A stretch of DNA of 54,859 bases from SZUA-217 sp034658975 (GCA_034658975.1 JAYEGJ010000148.1:1-54859); one strand, 5' to 3'; positions 1 to 8,882 are shown, counted from the first letter of the stretch. Notes: a model not told the origin generated them from the sequence alone. Numbers and translations: made by a program.

Positions 1-723
1 CCTTCGACTGGGCAGCTGACAGTCGCTGACGTCGCGGCGAAGATCACCCAGAAGACACGCATGGTCGTGGTGACGTCACCTGGCAACCCGACCGGTGTGA
101 CGGCGTCTTTCGAGGTCATCGACGAGCTGGCGGACTTGGTGCAAAGCAAGGGTCTGGTTCTGGTTCTTGACGAGACATATCGAACGTTCCGCTCCTCGCC
201 CGGGCCCGCTCATGGGGTCTTTGGGCGACCTGACTGGCCAGAGTTCTTCGTGAGTCTCCAGAGCTTCTCGAAGGACTTTGCCATTCCCGGCTACCGGGTG
301 GGTGCCGTGATCGGCTCGCCCCTGTTGCTCGACGAAGTGATGAAGCTGATGGATTGCGTGGCGATATGTGCGCCTCGAATCGGCCAGGAGGCGGCTCTTG
401 AAGGGTTGCGGTCGGCGGGGGAGTGGCGGAGGCAGAAGGCTGCTGAGGTCGCCATGAAGCACGAGAGATTCCGATCCGCCATGAGCGGGTCACCCGGTGG
501 ATTCGAGCTACAGCTATCGGGCGGCTTCTACGGGTGGGTCAAACACCCCGGATCGACGACCGGTACCGATGCGGTCGTGAGGCGGCTTGCATCGGAGCGC
601 GGCGTATTAGCGATTTCGGGGGAGGTCTCCACTCCTTCAGATCGGGGCTTCATCCGCGTCAGCTTTGCCAATCTCGAATTGGAGCAGATCGACGAACTCG
701 CCAGACGTCTCGCCGGGTTCTGA
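1..723 (+). CDS. Class I/II pyridoxal-phosphate aminotransferase, 5' end cut off by the window
   Basis: The reading frame is open from the first base, so the start lies upstream and about 240 residues are visible. They carry the PLP-fold hallmarks of fold-type I aminotransferases: a SPGNPTG segment near codon 26, an LDETYRTF segment near codon 57 holding the aspartate that contacts the PLP ring nitrogen, and SFSKDFAIPGYRVG with the Schiff-base lysine near codon 91. The C-terminal part has the usual small-domain GFIRVSFAN segment that binds substrate carboxylate. The substrate cannot be read from the sequence. The aldehyde dehydrogenase downstream on the same strand suggests amine or amino-acid catabolism, but a mazEF module on the other strand lies between them. 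Confidence 0.9.
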   Translation, partial: PSTGQLTVADVAAKITQKTRMVVVTSPGNPTGVTASFEVIDELADLVQSKGLVLVLDETYRTFRSSPGPAHGVFGRPDWPEFFVSLQSFSKDFAIPGYRVGAVIGSPLLLDEVMKLMDCVAICAPRIGQEAALEGLRSAGEWRRQKAAEVAMKHERFRSAMSGSPGGFELQLSGGFYGWVKHPGSTTGTDAVVRRLASERGVLAISGEVSTPSDRGFIRVSFANLELEQIDELARRLAGF

Positions 724-839
724 CTCCGCGAGAGACTCCTCTACTCGAAGCGTCCAGTGGTGAGCGGTGTTTCGTAGTTGGACATGGGTTTGACCCCCCC
801 TCCCGGTCACCCGAGTCCCCAGCGACGACGGGCCTCCGT

Positions 840-879
840 GCCTCAACACGACCTGGTTCTTCCGCGGTTCAGTTGAGGC
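840..879. repeat. Boundary motif copy A inside an inverted repeat, at the 3' end of mazF
   Basis: The + strand reads CAACACGACCTGGTTCTTC at 844-862, one of seven clear copies of the CACSACCTGRTTCTTC motif in this window. It is framed by a perfect 8-bp inverted repeat, GCCTCAAC at 840-847 and GTTGAGGC at 872-879, the right arm overlapping the last codons of mazF. The hairpin could end mazEF transcription. The shared inner motif suggests a boundary element rather than a plain terminator. Confidence 0.6.
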
Positions 880-1186
880 CGAGGACCGTCAAGATGGCGG
901 CGTCCACACCCCACGACTCTTCGGCTGTCAAGTGTCCAGAAAGCTCGCCTAGTCGTGACACATCGACAGCACCCAACTGTTCGACCAACACCTTGGTTCT
1001 CCCACCTTCGACCTCGATCTCGGGACGAAAGGAGGCTGACTTGGCGCTTGTCGAGGTGGGGGCAATCAGCACAACAGACCGTGGAAGGAACGCATCAGAT
1101 TGAACGACCACGCCGAACCGTTTTCCTTGCTGTTCGTGGCCCTTTCCACGGGGCAGACGAATGGAATAGATGTCACCCCGGCGCAC
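869..1186 (-). CDS. mazF: MazF/PemK-family toxin, endoribonuclease (first mazEF module)
   Basis: This 105-residue protein has the MazF/PemK/CcdB fold signature: RRGDIYSIRLPRG at the N-terminus, FGVVVQSD and VVLIAPTSTSA as the core strands, and a C-terminal L-G-LN strand. Family members cleave mRNA at short sequence motifs and are inhibited by their antitoxin. The gene starts inside the end of the antitoxin gene (14-base overlap), the usual co-translated arrangement. Motif copy A lies at its stop codon. The cleavage specificity cannot be predicted. Family assignment is strong; toxicity is inferred. Confidence 0.88.
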   Translation of the reverse strand: MRRGDIYSIRLPRGKGHEQQGKRFGVVVQSDAFLPRSVVLIAPTSTSAKSASFRPEIEVEGGRTKVLVEQLGAVDVSRLGELSGHLTAEESWGVDAAILTVLGLN

Positions 1187-1412
1187 GGAGGCTCTCCATC
1201 AGGTCGGCGACTGCGAGCATCTCGTGGCGGTCTGCCTCGTCGGCTTCCAGTGCAGCGACTTCGGCGGCCAGTGCTTGTCGATCTTCCATGCGGGCCGCCG
1301 CCTCCACGAGAGCTTTTCGGATCGCCTCGGATCTACCCATGCCGGTGGCTTCCAGCCGACGAAGGGCGTGTAGAGCTTCATCGTCGAGTCGAACTGAGAC
1401 TGCCTGAGCCAT
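1173..1412 (-). CDS. mazE: Ribbon-helix-helix antitoxin of the first mazEF module
   Basis: The 79-residue product begins with a ribbon-helix-helix DNA-binding segment (AVSVRLDDEALHALRRLEATGM, then GRSEAIRKALVEAA), followed by an acidic helical tail of the kind that wraps the toxin. It overlaps mazF by 14 bases. A -35/-10 pair with an inverted repeat between them lies just upstream, and the -10 box ends six bases before the ATG, so the mRNA is probably leaderless and autoregulated. Assignment as antitoxin comes from the fold plus the partner gene. Confidence 0.85.
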   Translation of the reverse strand: MAQAVSVRLDDEALHALRRLEATGMGRSEAIRKALVEAAARMEDRQALAAEVAALEADEADRHEMLAVADLMESLRAPG

Positions 1413-1418
1413 GCCTCA

Positions 1419-1447
1419 ACTGTATCGCGTTTTGTGATACATGTGAA
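1419..1447 (-). promoter_or_regulatory. Promoter and operator of the first mazEF module
   Basis: Reading the minus strand, TTCACA (1447-1442) and TACAGT (1424-1419) are spaced by exactly 17 bases. The perfect inverted repeat TGTATC/GATACA (1421-1426 and 1436-1441, 9-base spacer) sits between and over the boxes. The ATG follows the -10 box after six bases. A ribbon-helix-helix antitoxin bound here would block RNA polymerase directly. Confidence 0.6.
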
Positions 1448-1459
1448 GGACTCCTCCGC

Positions 1460-1486
1460 GACACCACCTAGTTCTTCCGTGGTGTC
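1460..1486. repeat. Boundary motif copy B, embedded in a perfect hairpin
   Basis: ACACCACCTAGTTCTTC on the + strand (1461-1477) is the second motif copy. Eight bases, GACACCAC (1460-1467), pair perfectly with GTGGTGTC (1479-1486) around an 11-base loop. It lies between the mazEF promoter and the 3' end of a decayed minus-strand reading frame, so again follows the end of a minus-strand gene. Confidence 0.6.
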
Positions 1487-1506
1487 TGGACCTGCGGAAA
1501 TGTCAG

Positions 1507-1690
1507 TCAGGCGGCCTCTCCTATCTGCCGTAGGCGGGCCTCCAACCCTTCTGCCGCATAGAACTTGTAGCTCTTTCCGACCTTGACCTTCTCGAAGAGA
1601 CCAAGGTGATGCGGGGAACGAGGGCGCCGCTTTGGAGCGCGGTGAACACCTTGGATGGCCGGTCGGCATGGACGCCGCTGCCGTCGCGCC
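1507..1690 (-). pseudogene. Possible remnant of a small minus-strand gene, frameshifted
   Basis: Two overlapping minus-strand frames each contain protein-like text that joins if one frame change is allowed: SKVFTALQSGALVPRIT, then LFEKVKVGKSYKFYAAEGLEA followed by RLRQIGEAA and a stop at 1507. The C-terminal stretch looks like a small DNA-binding or antitoxin-type domain, but I cannot name a family. It lies directly upstream of the aldehyde dehydrogenase start and is followed by motif copy B, like the neighbouring TA cassettes. The reading could be chance, hence the low confidence. Confidence 0.3.
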
Positions 1691-1708
1691 TTGTGAATAC
1701 CCGGCTGG

Positions 1709-3130
1709 TTGGTGGGTACGCTGCAATTCGTGGCCCCTCCAACAATCTTGGTGAACAACCCGGCGACCGGTGAGCCCGTCGCCGAAGTGCCGTCTTCGGA
1801 TGCAGGTGAGGTCGACAAGGCCGTAGCGCGAGCTCAGTCCGCATTCGCGGACGGTCGGTGGCGTGGCATGACAGCCGTCGAGCGGGGGCGCACACTTGCG
1901 CGCCTCTCGCGGTTGATCATGGATCGACGTGACGAACTGGCGGCCACCGAGTCGCGGAACGGCGGCAAGCCGATTCAGGCAGCCCGGGGAGAGATCGAAG
2001 CGGTCGCCCGGGTGTTCGAGTACTACGGCGGAGCAGTTGACAAATACAAGGGTGACACCATCCCTGCCTCGAAGGCCGGGACATTGCTCACCTTCCATGA
2101 GCCGCTCGGGGTTTGTGCGCTGATCGTTCCCTGGAACTTCCCGCTTCTCATCACCGCTTGGAAGGCGGCTCCCGCATTGGCGATGGGCAACTCGATAGTC
2201 ATCAAGCCGGCGAGTCTCACCCCGCTGTCGGCGCTGGCGCTCTCCGACCTCGCCTTGGAGGCCGGCATCCCCGAAGACGTCGTGCAGGTCGTGACCGGCA
2301 GCGGCTCGGTAGCAGGAGACGCCCTCGTCACCCACCCGATGGTGAAAAAGGTCTCGTTCACCGGCTCGACGGCAGTCGGGGCGCGCGTCATGCAACAGGC
2401 TGCCCCGGAGATCAAACGGGTGTCTCTCGAGTTGGGAGGGAAGTCGGCGTCCATCGTTTTCGCCGACGCCAATCTGGACACATGCGTCGAGTCGTCTGTC
2501 TGGGCCGTATACGACAACGCCGGTCAGGACTGCTGCGCCCGGAGCAGGGTGCTGGTCGAGCAATCGGTGTACGACGAGTTCGTCGCGCGGTTCGTCGAGC
2601 GAGCGCGCACTGTCCGCCTTGGCGACACCGCAGAAGAGGAAACCGAAATGGGTCCCTTGGTCTCGGCAGACCAGCGCGAAACCGTCGAGAAGTACCTTCA
2701 GATCGGCGAAGAGGAGGGGGCGACCGTCGCCACGGGAGGCAATCGCTGGGGTTCGGGACCTCTGGCCGGGGGCTGTTACCTCGAGCCGGCGGTCCTGGTC
2801 GATGTTGAGCCTTCGATGCGGATCATGACCGAGGAGATCTTTGGCCCCGTGGTCGCGATCATGCCCTTCAAGGACGAGGAGGAGGCGATCGACCTCGCCA
2901 ATGACAGCATCTACGGACTCTCGGGCTCGTTGTGGACACGTGACATCGGTCGGGCCCTTCGGGTGGCGCGCGCTGTGGAGACCGGGATGCTGTCGGTCAA
3001 CTCGTCGTCGAGTGTCCACATCGAGGCGCCCTTCGGCGGCGTGAAGCAAAGTGGAGTAGGCCGGGAACAAGGCATGGTTGCCCTCCACCACTACAGCGAA
3101 CTCAAGTCTGTGTTCGTGGCGGACGACTGA
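1709..3130 (+). CDS. NAD(P)-dependent aldehyde dehydrogenase, betaine/aminobutyraldehyde type
   Basis: The 473-residue product oxidises an aldehyde to its acid using NAD(P). Family marks are the PWNFPLL segment near residue 142, FTGSTAVGA for cofactor binding, ELGGKSASIVF with the general-base glutamate, NAGQDCCARSR with the nucleophilic cysteine, and EEIFGPV near the C-terminus. The IEAPFGGVKQSGVGREQG ending resembles betaine- and 4-aminobutyraldehyde dehydrogenases. The start is TTG at 1709 or GTG at 1712; no strong ribosome site separates them. The aminotransferase upstream and the dimethylglycine-type oxidase further on support a role in amine or polyamine breakdown, which is inference. 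Confidence 0.9.
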   Translation: MVGTLQFVAPPTILVNNPATGEPVAEVPSSDAGEVDKAVARAQSAFADGRWRGMTAVERGRTLARLSRLIMDRRDELAATESRNGGKPIQAARGEIEAVARVFEYYGGAVDKYKGDTIPASKAGTLLTFHEPLGVCALIVPWNFPLLITAWKAAPALAMGNSIVIKPASLTPLSALALSDLALEAGIPEDVVQVVTGSGSVAGDALVTHPMVKKVSFTGSTAVGARVMQQAAPEIKRVSLELGGKSASIVFADANLDTCVESSVWAVYDNAGQDCCARSRVLVEQSVYDEFVARFVERARTVRLGDTAEEETEMGPLVSADQRETVEKYLQIGEEEGATVATGGNRWGSGPLAGGCYLEPAVLVDVEPSMRIMTEEIFGPVVAIMPFKDEEEAIDLANDSIYGLSGSLWTRDIGRALRVARAVETGMLSVNSSSSVHIEAPFGGVKQSGVGREQGMVALHHYSELKSVFVADD

Positions 3131-3680
3131 CGCACTGGTTTCGGGATCCACCAAGGGTGAATCGCTGCTCCACGGGGCGTATGGATTCACCGGTCACCGA
3201 ATGGGACGGTCAAACCTTTCAGGTACTCCGAAGAGTTCGTCTCCGGACATGGTGGCTAACCCAACGGTGGCGCAGGCGTTACGGCCTCAGAGGGAGTGTG
3301 CAACGACGGGCGCGCTTTCGGAGAGGGCGAGCAGTCGGGTGTTGACCTGTTGAAAGTCCTCGTGAGGCGGGGACAGGGAGTCCGCAAGCTCGAGATGGGG
3401 ACCTCGAGACAAGGGGCAAGGCACAACCCCCTGCCATACCCGCCTCGTGCCGGGTCTGAAGGGGGAGTGACCCGGCCCCAAGAAGCTACCCCCACTCGAC
3501 CAAGAAGAAACCCCGATAAGGGCCGGTCAACTCATCGGGAGTGGGCTGATTGTTGGGCGGCCGCGGTTGAAGAGCAGCGTCAAGGACTGCTGCGGCGGGT
3601 TTTGGACGGTCGGAACCGAAGTCGCTCCCGGAACCTGGGAATACCAAGGCTGAAAAAGGGCTCAAAGATATGGACGGAGA
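3131..3680. other. Non-coding stretch with one terminator-like hairpin
   Basis: No frame here looks like a conserved protein. CCGGGTC (3450-3456) can pair with GACCCGG (3469-3475) around a 12-base loop. The stretch separates the aldehyde dehydrogenase from a convergent membrane-protein gene. It may hold decayed sequence, but I recognise nothing in it. Confidence 0.4.
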
Positions 3681-4268
3681 TCAATAGTGACCGCGGAAGC
3701 GCATTTCAGCTTCTGACAGTTTCGCCCCCACCCACCAGTACACGCAGATACCCACCAGCAACCACTGTTGGGTGAAGAGGCCTATAACGAAGCCAACGAT
3801 TGCCGCTACGACCGCTAGCCCAACGATCGCTGGACCGAACAGCGACCATGTGAGCATGACCGGCAAGAAGATGGTGAACACGACCACGGACCGCCACCGA
3901 CCCACCTTCTGTTGCTCTTCGAACCGCTCAAACGCTTCAGGAGAGAGCTTGTGGAACCCGGCCATCCCCGCCATTTGCATCATGTTCTCAATGCCCTGAC
4001 CAAGACCTGTCACCGGGGAGTCTTCTGAGCCCGATAGCTGTGACAGCGGCGGAAACAACCGATCGAACTCGGTATCGAAATCAGCCTCGGTTTCCAGTAG
4101 CGGCACGAAGATTCGGTTCACGTACCAAACGCGAGCGCTCCCAGTCTCAGGGTCAGTAACCGGGACACGGTCCGAGCTCTGACCCATACCGTCTTTCGGA
4201 CCGTTCTCCCACGCTTGGTCTTGTTGAGCGATGGCGTTTAGACGCCGGAGTCTCTCGCGCGAGTCCAT
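3681..4268 (-). CDS. Hypothetical membrane protein with two C-terminal transmembrane segments
   Basis: The 195-residue product has a soluble, mostly polar N-terminal part of about 125 residues, containing a VWYVNRIFVPLLETEADF segment, followed by two hydrophobic spans separated by only a few residues (roughly residues 128-150 and 153-175) and a short charged tail. There is no signal peptide. I recognise no family. It is convergent with the aldehyde dehydrogenase and has no operon partner. Its polar/hydrophobic organisation and good codon structure make it a real gene. Confidence 0.65.
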   Translation of the reverse strand: MDSRERLRRLNAIAQQDQAWENGPKDGMGQSSDRVPVTDPETGSARVWYVNRIFVPLLETEADFDTEFDRLFPPLSQLSGSEDSPVTGLGQGIENMMQMAGMAGFHKLSPEAFERFEEQQKVGRWRSVVVFTIFLPVMLTWSLFGPAIVGLAVVAAIVGFVIGLFTQQWLLVGICVYWWVGAKLSEAEMRFRGHY

Positions 4269-4604
4269 GAATCCCCAAGGTCAGAAGGGACGAACCTACT
4301 CTGCTGAAAGCCGTCGGCCCCGACCACGATCCACCCCTGTGGTTGCCGTGCGCGTAAGCCTCAAGCAATCCAGATGGATCCACAAGTAGATCCTGGGGGG
4401 CAGCTAGCAGAGTTGTTTGAAGTCCTTGTCGAACGCAAGCCGGGGATGACGCCCCGAGAGCGAGAGAGGCAAGACGCCGCGGATGGGGCGGACCTCCCGG
4501 TACCGCCCGTGGAGAAGACCCTCGTTCGTGTCGTGGTAGCTGATGCGACTGCTCGTGTGGTGAACCAGGCGCTCGTCAGCTGAGTGGTGTTGTGTCTAAT
4601 GGGG

Positions 4605-4633
4605 TTGACATAACTTGTCTACGTCAATAGGCG
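4605..4633 (+). promoter_or_regulatory. Candidate hicAB promoter
   Basis: A consensus -35 box TTGACA (4605-4610) is followed after 17 bases by a weak -10 candidate TAGGCG (4628-4633). The hicA ATG begins seven bases later, which would give a leaderless mRNA. TAGAAT directly before the ATG is an alternative -10 but lies 24 bases from the -35 box. Confidence 0.45.
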
Positions 4634-4640
4634 TTAGAAT

Positions 4641-4856
4641 ATGAGTCAGAGGTCGATGAAGCCCGGCGAGGTTATCCGAGCGATAGAGAGGGCTGGCGGC
4701 GAGCAAGTCAGGCAGAAGGGCTCCCACGTGCGAATGCGAGTTGGCAAGTGTTTCACAACGGTTCCCGTCCATGCCCGGGACCTCCCGAAGGGTCTGTTGA
4801 GAGGCATCGAGCGGGATCTCGAGCCGTGTTTGGGCAAAGGATGGCTGCGTAAATGA
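4641..4856 (+). CDS. hicA: HicA-type mRNA interferase toxin
   Basis: The 71-residue protein has the double-stranded-RNA-binding-like HicA/YcfA fold: KPGEVIRAIERAGGEQVRQKG, then SHVRMRV with the catalytic histidine in the conserved G-S-H context, and TVPVHARDLPKGLLRGI as the second strand-helix. Such toxins bind and cleave mRNA. The stop overlaps the start of the partner gene as ATGA, indicating translational coupling. The toxin-first order is typical for HicAB, and this module faces the opposite way from the other TA modules to its left and right. Confidence 0.88.
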   Translation: MSQRSMKPGEVIRAIERAGGEQVRQKGSHVRMRVGKCFTTVPVHARDLPKGLLRGIERDLEPCLGKGWLRK

Positions 4857-5257
4857 ACATCACAGAAGCCGCAAACAGATACAAGGTCCTGCTTTCACAG
4901 GAGGACAGGATCTGGCTGATCGAAGCAGTCGAGCTTCAAGGAGTCCGATCGTTCGGCCGGACCGTGAGCGATGCAGCAAGGAACGTCCGCGAGGCGATTG
5001 CTGCCGCCGAGGATCTGGACGAATGGGACGATCTGAATCTGGACTACACCCTCGAAGACGAAGCTTCATCGGCTGCTTTGCACCAGTTCCGAGAAGCCAC
5101 ACGGGCCGAGGCGCTGGCGTCCGTCGAGCGGGACAAGGCCCTCGTCGCCGCGATCGAATCGCTTCGCACACAAGGAATGTCCTACCGCGACATCGGCACG
5201 GTTATCGGGCTGTCACACCAACGTGTCGCCCAGCTTGATTCGCAAACTCGTGTTTGA
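4853..5257 (+). CDS. hicB: HicB-type antitoxin with C-terminal helix-turn-helix
   Basis: The 134-residue protein has a partly degenerate RNase-H-like HicB domain at its N-terminus (RYKVLLSQEDRIWLIEAVEL, then GVRSFGRTVSDAARNVREAI) that binds HicA. A C-terminal helix-turn-helix (TQGMSYRDIGTVIGLSHQRV) is suited to binding the operon's promoter. It overlaps hicA by four bases. A long central acidic linker makes it bigger than minimal HicB proteins. Autoregulation is expected from the family; no clear operator repeat is visible upstream. Confidence 0.85.
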   Translation: MNITEAANRYKVLLSQEDRIWLIEAVELQGVRSFGRTVSDAARNVREAIAAAEDLDEWDDLNLDYTLEDEASSAALHQFREATRAEALASVERDKALVAAIESLRTQGMSYRDIGTVIGLSHQRVAQLDSQTRV

Positions 5258-5263
5258 CGCGGG

Positions 5264-5278
5264 GTCTGGTGTCCAGAC
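5264..5278 (+). terminator. Short hairpin after hicB
   Basis: GTCTGG (5264-5269) and CCAGAC (5273-5278) form a perfect six-base stem with a three-base loop seven bases after the hicB stop. No T-run follows. From here to 5555 (about 280 bases) I see no gene or other structure. Confidence 0.4.
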
Positions 5279-5555
5279 TCCTAGGAGCCCGCTGAACAAT
5301 GCATGTCACTCATCTCGAACGACCAGCCATCACCACTCGCGGTGTCCTCGGTTTCACCATTCCGCCCCAAGGAGTGGCGAAACCTCGTCCTTGCGACTGG
5401 CGCGTCTGGCCGCCGATCCGAGCAACGGCATTAATCGCCCAGACTCCTACTTCTTCCTTCGTCTTCGAAACATTCGCGATCCGGCGTCGAAGAGCTTCTA
5501 CCGGGCTGAGCAAGTACTTCCCGGGAGGCGGACCTCGACGTCCCGCCTGCGACAT

Positions 5556-8000
5556 TCAGCCCCTAACCCGCACCGTCCCGGGGTCGTAGAGCGAGCCCAG
5601 GTGTATGGCGGCAGGTACCCGGCGGGTGGCGACTTCGAGTTCGTAGGTTCCGGAAACCAGGAATGCCCTGTCCACTCCGCTGGGACGGTTCACATAGCCG
5701 TAGCCGATTGACTTCCCGACCGTGTAACCCCAACCTCCGCTGGTCAGCCATCCCGCCGTTTCGCCATCGCGGAATATGGTCTCACGCCCTTGGAAAACGA
5801 TGTCGGGGTCATCGACGGTGAAACCAAGGAAACGACGAGTCGTCCCCTCACGTCTTTGGCGTTCGATCTCTTCTCGACCTAGAAACGGCACTTGGGTGTC
5901 AAGTTTCGTCGCCCAACGCAACCCCGCTTCGATAGGCGTGTCGGTTGGTGTGATGTCTGCTGCCCAGGCCCGGTAGCCCTTCTCCAGCCGAAGGCTCTCG
6001 ATGGCCCTGTACCCCGCATTGGCGATACCGTGAGGCTCACCTGCAGCCATCAGCACCTCATAGACGTCCTCAGCGACCTCGACGGGGAGGTGAAGCTCAA
6101 AACCGAGTTCTCCCACGTAGGTGATACGAAGTGCCAGCACCGACACACCCGCGATCGTCACAAACCTTGCGGTTCCGAACGGGAAGGATGGGTTGGAGAC
6201 ATCGTCCGTGGTCACCGACTCGAGAACCTTTCGCGCCGAGGGTCCCATGAGGCTGATCACCGAGAGGTCGGACGTGACTTCATCGAGTTGGACATCGGCT
6301 CCTGGGGGGAGATTGTGTTCGATCCAGGAGTAGTCGTGTGTGGCAAAGGCTGTCCCGGTGACCAGGTAAAACCGATCGTGATCCAGTCGAGCCACGGTCA
6401 GGTCACACTCGATCCCGCCACGTTGGTTCAGCATTTGGGTGTAGGTGACGCTGCCGGGAGGCTTTGAGACGTCGTTGGCACACAGCCAGTTCAGCGAATC
6501 CAGCGCCTCGGTCCCGGACAATTCGAATTTGGCAAAGGAGGTCTGGTCGAAGACACCGACACGCTGGCGCACCGCCAGATGCTCCACTCCCACATGTTCG
6601 AACCAGTTGGGTCGCTCAAAGGAGTAGGAGTCCTCAGGGGTCACACCTTCGGGGGCGAACCAATTAGCCCTTTCCCAGCCGTACTTCTCACCGAAACATG
6701 CTCCGGCCGATTTCAGCCGCTCGTAGAGAGGGGAGCGTTTGAAGGGACGACCCCTTTCATGTTCCTCAGATGGCCATGCGATGCCGTAGTGCTTGCCGTA
6801 CAACTCGCGCGATCGGGAGCGCACCCATTCGATGTCGGTGTGAGGAGGCCCGAAACGGCGGATGTCCACCGGCCATAGATCGAACGGCGGCTCGCCGTCG
6901 ATGATCCACTGGGCCAGCGCCATACCTGCACCGCCCGCTGCGGCGATACCGAAGGCGTTGAAGCCCGCACCCACGAAGTAGCCGGCTACTTCGGGTGACT
7001 CGCCGAGGATGAAGTTCCCGTCTGGGGTGAAACTCTCCGGGCCGTTGGTCATGTGACGGATACCTGCCGACGCCAAGGCGGGCACCCGACGAAATGCGGG
7101 CTCGGCGAGTTGTGAGAAGTGGTCGAAATCGGGGTCGAGGAGAGTGAACTGGAAATCGCTCGGAATCCCCTCCGGCGCCCAGAGGATCGGGTTTGGTTCG
7201 TAGCCGCCAACGACCAGGCCCCCGACCTCCTCCTTGAAGTAGGTGCGAAGGTCGGGGTCCCGGAGGGTCGGAAGGGTGCCGTCAACTCCTTCGATGGCCT
7301 CGCTTATCAGGAACTGATGCTGAATGGAGATCAGTGGGATGTTGACACCGGCAAGAGCGGCGAAGTCACGTGCCCATTGCCCGCAACAGTTGACAATCAC
7401 CTCGCACGCAATGCGGCCGTAAGGCGTGAGCACGGCCGTGACACGACCAGCTTCAATCTCGACGCCGGTCACCGGGCAATCCTCGATGATTCTGGCGCCG
7501 TCAGCGCGGGCGCCGCGAGCCATTGCCTGGGTCAAGCCTTCGGGTGCGGCCGATCCGTCGGTGGGCAGGAAGGCCGCCCCGAAAAGGTCGTCGCTTTCCA
7601 TCACGGGCCACAGGTCGTTGGACTCCTTAGGCGTCAGAAGGTCCATCTCGAGTCCGAAGCTGCGGGCCGTCGTGGCCTGGCGTTCAAACTCGGCCATGCG
7701 TTCCCGACTGCAGGCGAGACGCAGTCCACCATTCTGTTTCCAGCCTGTAGAGATTCCGGTCTCCTCCTCCAGGCGCTCGTAGAGGGCGATGGATTCACCC
7801 AGGAGACGGGTGATGCTCGCTGAATTGCGAAGCTGTCCTACCAATCCGGCGGCGTGGAATGTACTGCCGCTGGTGAGACGGGCCTTTTCGAGGAGAACGA
7901 CGTCGTCGTGGCCAAGTTTTGCCAGGTGGTAAGCGGTGGAGCATCCCATGATTCCTCCACCCACTATCACCACTTGGGCTTGGGTGGGAAAGGGGGCCAA
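5556..8000 (-). CDS. FAD-dependent dehydrogenase fused to GcvT-like folate domain (dimethylglycine/sarcosine dehydrogenase family)
   Basis: This 814-residue protein combines an N-terminal D-amino-acid-oxidase-type FAD domain (VVIVGGGIMGCSTAYHLAKL near residue 10, with EKARLTSGSTFHAAG supplying the usual covalent-flavin region), a short central domain ending near residue 430, and a C-terminal aminomethyltransferase pair (GcvT about 440-700 and its barrel domain about 710-805). Relatives demethylate dimethylglycine or sarcosine, passing the one-carbon unit to tetrahydrofolate. The likely start is TTG at 8000, three bases after the stop of the kinase-like gene, so the two form an operon. The exact methylated amine is unknown. 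Confidence 0.88.
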   Translation of the reverse strand: MAPFPTQAQVVIVGGGIMGCSTAYHLAKLGHDDVVLLEKARLTSGSTFHAAGLVGQLRNSASITRLLGESIALYERLEEETGISTGWKQNGGLRLACSRERMAEFERQATTARSFGLEMDLLTPKESNDLWPVMESDDLFGAAFLPTDGSAAPEGLTQAMARGARADGARIIEDCPVTGVEIEAGRVTAVLTPYGRIACEVIVNCCGQWARDFAALAGVNIPLISIQHQFLISEAIEGVDGTLPTLRDPDLRTYFKEEVGGLVVGGYEPNPILWAPEGIPSDFQFTLLDPDFDHFSQLAEPAFRRVPALASAGIRHMTNGPESFTPDGNFILGESPEVAGYFVGAGFNAFGIAAAGGAGMALAQWIIDGEPPFDLWPVDIRRFGPPHTDIEWVRSRSRELYGKHYGIAWPSEEHERGRPFKRSPLYERLKSAGACFGEKYGWERANWFAPEGVTPEDSYSFERPNWFEHVGVEHLAVRQRVGVFDQTSFAKFELSGTEALDSLNWLCANDVSKPPGSVTYTQMLNQRGGIECDLTVARLDHDRFYLVTGTAFATHDYSWIEHNLPPGADVQLDEVTSDLSVISLMGPSARKVLESVTTDDVSNPSFPFGTARFVTIAGVSVLALRITYVGELGFELHLPVEVAEDVYEVLMAAGEPHGIANAGYRAIESLRLEKGYRAWAADITPTDTPIEAGLRWATKLDTQVPFLGREEIERQRREGTTRRFLGFTVDDPDIVFQGRETIFRDGETAGWLTSGGWGYTVGKSIGYGYVNRPSGVDRAFLVSGTYELEVATRRVPAAIHLGSLYDPGTVRVRG

Positions 8001-8003
8001 ACT

Positions 8004-8882
8004 TCAGCCTCTCTCGAAGTCGGCCCAGGCGGCCTCGAAACGCTCGAGGTTGAGATCGGTATATGTCGCGTAGTCATATTCGACTCTCGAGTGATGCTCC
8101 GACACCATGCTCCACATTGACTCGCGGAGGAGTGAGGCACACTTCATGGCGGCATAGCGACGCTGGAGCTCAGTCGTCACCGGTCTCTCGAAGTAGTTTT
8201 CCAAGAGCTCCTTCTCCTGGGAGATCGAGAACTCGTTGTTGGAGGCAAGACCGCCCAGATCGAAAAGGGGGCTGTTGAAGCCGGCGTAATCCCAGTCGAC
8301 CAACCAGAGCCGCTCACCGTCGTCTATGAAATTGGACGCGAGAAGATCGTTGTGTCCAAAGACGAGAGAGACGGAGCCGATGTTGGTCTCCAGCACGTCC
8401 GCGGCCTCCAGAAGCCTCGGCAGCTGAGACCGGTAGCGACTTGAAGATGTTTCCAGGGTGTGTGCATAGTCCTTCAAGATCTGGAACACCCAGAAGGCAA
8501 GCGCCGGGCCGCGGAAGTGTTTGGGGATCTCACGGTGGTACAGCTTGATCAGTGAGATGATCTGTCGCAGCGTGTCAGCCTCTCCGACGTCCTCGGGCTC
8601 GAGAGTGTGCCCTTCGACAAAACGCAGAACCATTGCACCGTCCTCGTGATGGAGGACCTCAGGCGAAACCCCGGCGGCGTAAGCGGCGCGACTCGCCGCC
8701 AGCTCGTTGAAACGCATGATGCCATGAAGCGGGATGTCACCACCAATGCGGACGAAATAGCGATGACCCTCGGATTCCACCAGGAAATTCGAGTTGGTGA
8801 TCCCGCCAGAAACGGGCACGGGCTCGACAGGTCCTGGCCAACAGGAGAGTTCGGCGGCTCTGGTCTGGGCGTCCAGGATCAT
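8004..8882 (-). CDS. Choline/ethanolamine-kinase-like phosphotransferase
   Basis: The product from the ATG at 8882 has 292 residues; an upstream extension to 8975 lacks family character and would overlap the divergent gene. It has the aminoglycoside-phosphotransferase/choline-kinase fold: GGITNSNFLVES as the nucleotide-binding loop, VFGHNDLLASNFID as the catalytic Brenner motif with H, D and N, and LVDWDYAGFNSPLFDL with the metal-binding aspartate. It is co-transcribed with the dimethylglycine-dehydrogenase-type gene, so it probably phosphorylates choline, ethanolamine or a related alcohol. The substrate is inferred from the neighbour. Confidence 0.82.
   Translation of the reverse strand: MILDAQTRAAELSCWPGPVEPVPVSGGITNSNFLVESEGHRYFVRIGGDIPLHGIMRFNELAASRAAYAAGVSPEVLHHEDGAMVLRFVEGHTLEPEDVGEADTLRQIISLIKLYHREIPKHFRGPALAFWVFQILKDYAHTLETSSSRYRSQLPRLLEAADVLETNIGSVSLVFGHNDLLASNFIDDGERLWLVDWDYAGFNSPLFDLGGLASNNEFSISQEKELLENYFERPVTTELQRRYAAMKCASLLRESMWSMVSEHHSRVEYDYATYTDLNLERFEAAWADFERG

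Noticed and set aside
1199..3190. A 663-codon minus-strand frame opposite the aldehyde dehydrogenase
   Set aside because: Histidine- and arginine-rich antisense text of a well-conserved gene; high-GC shadow frame.
4374..4583. A 69-codon + strand frame before hicA
   Set aside because: No ribosome site, no family resemblance and low-complexity composition; more likely non-coding.
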